From the NCBI GenBank assembly GCA_964549495.1, contig CAZJWJ010000143.1, forward strand, positions 1 to 8,061: 8,061 nt of DNA. Direction: 5' to 3'. Positions 6,588 to 8,061 of this stretch are shown piece by piece; positions within the stretch are counted from its first letter, which is position 1; each line of letters opens with the position of its first letter. The stretch comes from JACKBJ01 sp964549495. GTDB taxonomy: Bacteria > Chloroflexota > Anaerolineae > Epilineales > Epilineaceae. The notes under the pieces are model-generated. The model was not told where the DNA came from. It ran no database searches and saw nothing but the letters and a program-made list of their open reading frames with translations. The position numbers and the translations under genes are program-made.

Positions 6588-6705
6588 GGGGCTGGAGGGC
6601 CTTGGCGCGGGGCATTCTGCCATCGTACGCACCCCGCTCGCCTTCGCCCCCGCCTCGGGCACCCCTCCCAACCAATAATGACCCGCGCCAAGGCCCTCCA
6701 GCCCC
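6588..6705. repeat. Perfect 24-bp inverted repeat enclosing 70 bp
   Basis: The arm at 6588-6611, beginning GGGGCTGGAGGGCC, is the exact reverse complement of 6682-6705, ending GGCCCTCCAGCCCC. After one mismatch the pairing continues for CATT/AATG, giving 28 of 29 pairs (6588-6616 with 6677-6705). The unit sits in the 235-bp gap between two convergent genes, the small secreted protein and truD. It could serve as a terminator hairpin, but no T-run follows either arm, and the loop is long. A 118-bp miniature element with terminal inverted repeats is an alternative; no clear target duplication is seen. The rest of the gap holds no gene I can support; 6731-6770 has degenerate GTTC/CGTCG repeats. 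Confidence 0.8.
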
Positions 6706-6790
6706 GCACCATGGCCCGCCTCTACAATCTTGTTCTTTCCGTTCGTCGGATTCGTTCCGTCCGTCGTTCCACCGATTGCACCAAATCACA

Positions 6791-7840
6791 TCACGCGAAC
6801 TCCCCGAGCACCTCCAACACGCTCGTCGCATAGGCCCCGGGCGCCAGAAAGAACGACAGTTCCAAGGCATCCTCGCCGACCCACCGCCAAGCCAAGCCCT
6901 TCGCCGGCAGCCGCAAGGCCCGCCGCTCCTGCTTGGTCCCCACGCCTTCCAGCCCCTCCTGCAAACGCTCGAAACCCGCCATCGCCTCGCGCTCCAGGTC
7001 CAGGACGCCGCCGCTCACCAGCGGCTCCCCACGCCCCCAGAGCGGCCCCGTCGGATGGATGTCCTTCTCCGCCACCCGCCTCTCGATGTCCGCATTGATC
7101 TCCGGCGCCTTGAAGAAGCTGCGCGTGCCCTCGAGCATCATCGCATCGCCCGGCAGCGCCACATCCCAGGTATCGGCCTCGATCCGCGCCGCCAGCACCC
7201 GGTTGAAGAGCCAGCTCCGCGCCGCCGACACGTACATGCCCCGCTTGAAGCGATCGCGCTCTCGCAGCCGGCCCTCGAAGAGCGCCAAGGCCTTGGGTAG
7301 GTTGCCGCCGCCATGACCGAAGCGCTGTGGTCCGAAGGCATTCGGCAGACCTCGCTCCGCCATCCGCTGAAGCCGCTCCTCGATGGCCTCGCGGTCGAGC
7401 TCCGCACCGTCTTCCCAGGCCCGCAGCTCCCGCGCTACGATGCGGAATCGATTGCCGGCCAACGCGCCGCGCCGGATCATGCGCCGATTGCGCGCCGTCT
7501 CGAGGATCTCGATGCCCGGCTCGGCCTCGAGTTCGGACAGATCCGGGTCGGGCCGGCCCGGCAGGTGGACCGAGAAGCTCTGCTCGGTGACCGCGTGGCG
7601 GTCCTTCTGGCCGGCGTAGTTGATGTTGCGAACCTTCACGCCGACGAGTTCGGCGATCCGCCGCGCCAGCCAGTTCGTGTTGGCCTCGCGCTTGCGGATG
7701 CGCAGGAAGAGGTAGTCGCCTTCGCCGAAGGGCTCGAAGCCCAGGTCCTCGATGACCTCGAAGTCCTCCGGCGAGGAGCGGATGCGCCCGCGGGCCAGGG
7801 CCGGCCCGAGGGCGCGCGGCATTTGCAGGTCGAAATCCAT
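6791..7840 (-). CDS. truD: tRNA pseudouridine(13) synthase TruD
   Basis: TruD converts uridine 13 of certain tRNAs, such as tRNA-Glu, to pseudouridine in the cytoplasm. From the ATG at 7840 the protein has 349 residues, the same length as E. coli TruD, and the N-terminus aligns without a gap up to SPEDFEVIEDLGFEP (23-37). Motif I, NINYAGQKDRHAVTEQ (72-87), carries the catalytic Asp80 at the E. coli position. PNAFGPQRFGHGG (166-178) and the YVSAARSWLFNRVLAAR segment (203-219) are the other TruD hallmarks. Near the C-terminus, RRALRLPAKGLAWRW and FFLAPGAYATSVLEVL complete the family pattern. AAAGGA (7858-7853) is 6 bases from an in-frame GTG at 7846 and 12 from the ATG, so a two-residue-longer GTG start is also possible. 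An ATG at 7900 is unlikely, as the extension is not conserved. It stands alone: convergent with the secreted-protein gene and divergent from whatever follows the window, so it is not in the surE/pcm/ispF operon seen in E. coli. Confidence 0.97.
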   Translation of the reverse strand: MDFDLQMPRALGPALARGRIRSSPEDFEVIEDLGFEPFGEGDYLFLRIRKREANTNWLARRIAELVGVKVRNINYAGQKDRHAVTEQSFSVHLPGRPDPDLSELEAEPGIEILETARNRRMIRRGALAGNRFRIVARELRAWEDGAELDREAIEERLQRMAERGLPNAFGPQRFGHGGGNLPKALALFEGRLRERDRFKRGMYVSAARSWLFNRVLAARIEADTWDVALPGDAMMLEGTRSFFKAPEINADIERRVAEKDIHPTGPLWGRGEPLVSGGVLDLEREAMAGFERLQEGLEGVGTKQERRALRLPAKGLAWRWVGEDALELSFFLAPGAYATSVLEVLGEFA

Positions 7841-7898
7841 GGTCACGGGGCGTCCTTTCCGAGCGTCCAAGAGAGCCGGCGAGCGAGAAGGGGCCCGC

Positions 7899-7926
7899 AT
7901 CTTATCATCCGCGCCCGGCGAGTCGA
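7899..7926 (-). promoter_or_regulatory. Possible truD promoter
   Basis: On the minus strand, TCGACT (7926-7921; 4 of 6 to TTGACA) and TAAGAT (7904-7899; 4 of 6 to TATAAT) are separated by 16 bp, about 60 bp before the truD start. Both boxes are weak, and the call rests on spacing and on this being the only AT-rich patch upstream. Confidence 0.28.
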
Positions 7927-7939
7927 GCCGCGCGCACCA

Positions 7940-7961
7940 CGATCGGCCGATCGGCTATGCT
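7940..7961 (+). promoter_or_regulatory. 14-bp palindrome next to a -10-like box, divergent from truD
   Basis: CGATCGGCCGATCG (7940-7953) is a perfect 14-bp palindrome. Two bases after it lies TATGCT (7956-7961), a plausible -10 box for a plus-strand gene starting beyond the window. A palindrome placed in the -35/-10 spacer suits a repressor or activator site and would also lie just upstream of the possible truD promoter. There is no clear -35. Function is inferred from symmetry and position. Confidence 0.35.
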
Positions 7962-8007
7962 TGGGGACGGACGGGTCCCGCGGCGCTCGCTTCAACATCC
8001 CGAGCGA

Positions 8008-8022
8008 CCCCCCCCCCCCCCC
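8008..8022 (+). repeat. Run of 15 C
   Basis: A homopolymer of 15 C lies 26 bp before an ATG at 8049 and downstream of the TATGCT box, so it would fall in the leader of a gene starting at or just past the window end. Such tracts slip in replication and can change expression, but they are also common sequencing-error sites. Confidence 0.85.
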
Positions 8023-8051
8023 GACCCGATCCTTCTGCCTGGACCCCGATG

Positions 8052-8057
8052 AAAGGA
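8052..8057 (+). promoter_or_regulatory. Likely ribosome binding site of a gene beyond the window
   Basis: AAAGGA followed by CGAC at the window end is the same ribosome binding site string seen before truD (AAAGGACG). It suggests a plus-strand gene starting a few bases past 8061. The ATG at 8049-8051 just before it could also be a start, but would lack its own binding site. Confidence 0.35.
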
Positions 8058-8061
8058 CGAC

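Noticed and set aside
6741..6770. Tandem or CRISPR-like repeat (GTTC/CGTCG motifs)
   Set aside because: The repeats are only 5-12 bases, degenerate and without regular spacers, so this is not a CRISPR array.
6559..6870. Minus-strand open frame running from the truD end into the inverted repeat
   Set aside because: It overlaps the truD C-terminus in another frame and crosses both arms of the inverted repeat. Its composition (Arg/Gly/Trp) looks like non-coding GC-rich sequence.

Overview
The window is uniformly GC-rich and gene-dense. It reads like the chromosome of a high-GC gammaproteobacterium. The best taxonomic hint is a TruD pseudouridine synthase that aligns with the E. coli protein at its N-terminus without a gap, plus an antiquitin-type (ALDH7) aldehyde dehydrogenase. 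Genus cannot be read from the sequence.

Layout: (1) 1-1639 is the edge of an exopolysaccharide or surface-glycan locus. A minus-strand polyprenyl-phosphate sugar transferase, cut by the window start, is divergent from a plus-strand WecG/TagA/CpsF glycosyltransferase. The 103-bp gap between them holds a TATAAT box and a 12-bp palindrome. (2) 1718-2540 holds a 60-residue two-helix membrane protein and, one base later, a RimJ/RimL-like GNAT acetyltransferase; the pair looks translationally coupled. (3) 2667-4193 is an ALDH7 dehydrogenase with its own extended -10 promoter, probably for lysine/piperidine-6-carboxylate catabolism. (4) 4232-6382 is a GT-C (ArnT/PMT-like) membrane glycosyltransferase. 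Its recognisable part ends near 5925, but the frame stays open for about 150 more codons. (5) 5925-6790 is the odd part: a 167-bp imperfect palindrome inside the open tail of the GT-C gene, then a small predicted secreted protein overlapping that tail, then a perfect 24-bp inverted repeat enclosing 70 bp. (6) 6791-7840 is truD on the minus strand, convergent with everything before it. (7) 7841-8061 is a divergent intergenic region with a 14-bp palindrome, a run of 15 C, and a likely ribosome binding site for a gene just beyond the window.

Three of the genes (sugar transferase, WecG/TagA, GT-C transferase) act on lipid-linked sugars at the inner membrane and may serve one glycan pathway. The GNAT, ALDH7 and TruD genes have no obvious functional tie to it. 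I see no CRISPR array, tRNA, rRNA, transposase or clear defence system. The most unusual DNA is the pair of large inverted-repeat structures between the GT-C core and truD, which look like repeat elements that have changed the 3' end of the GT-C gene.
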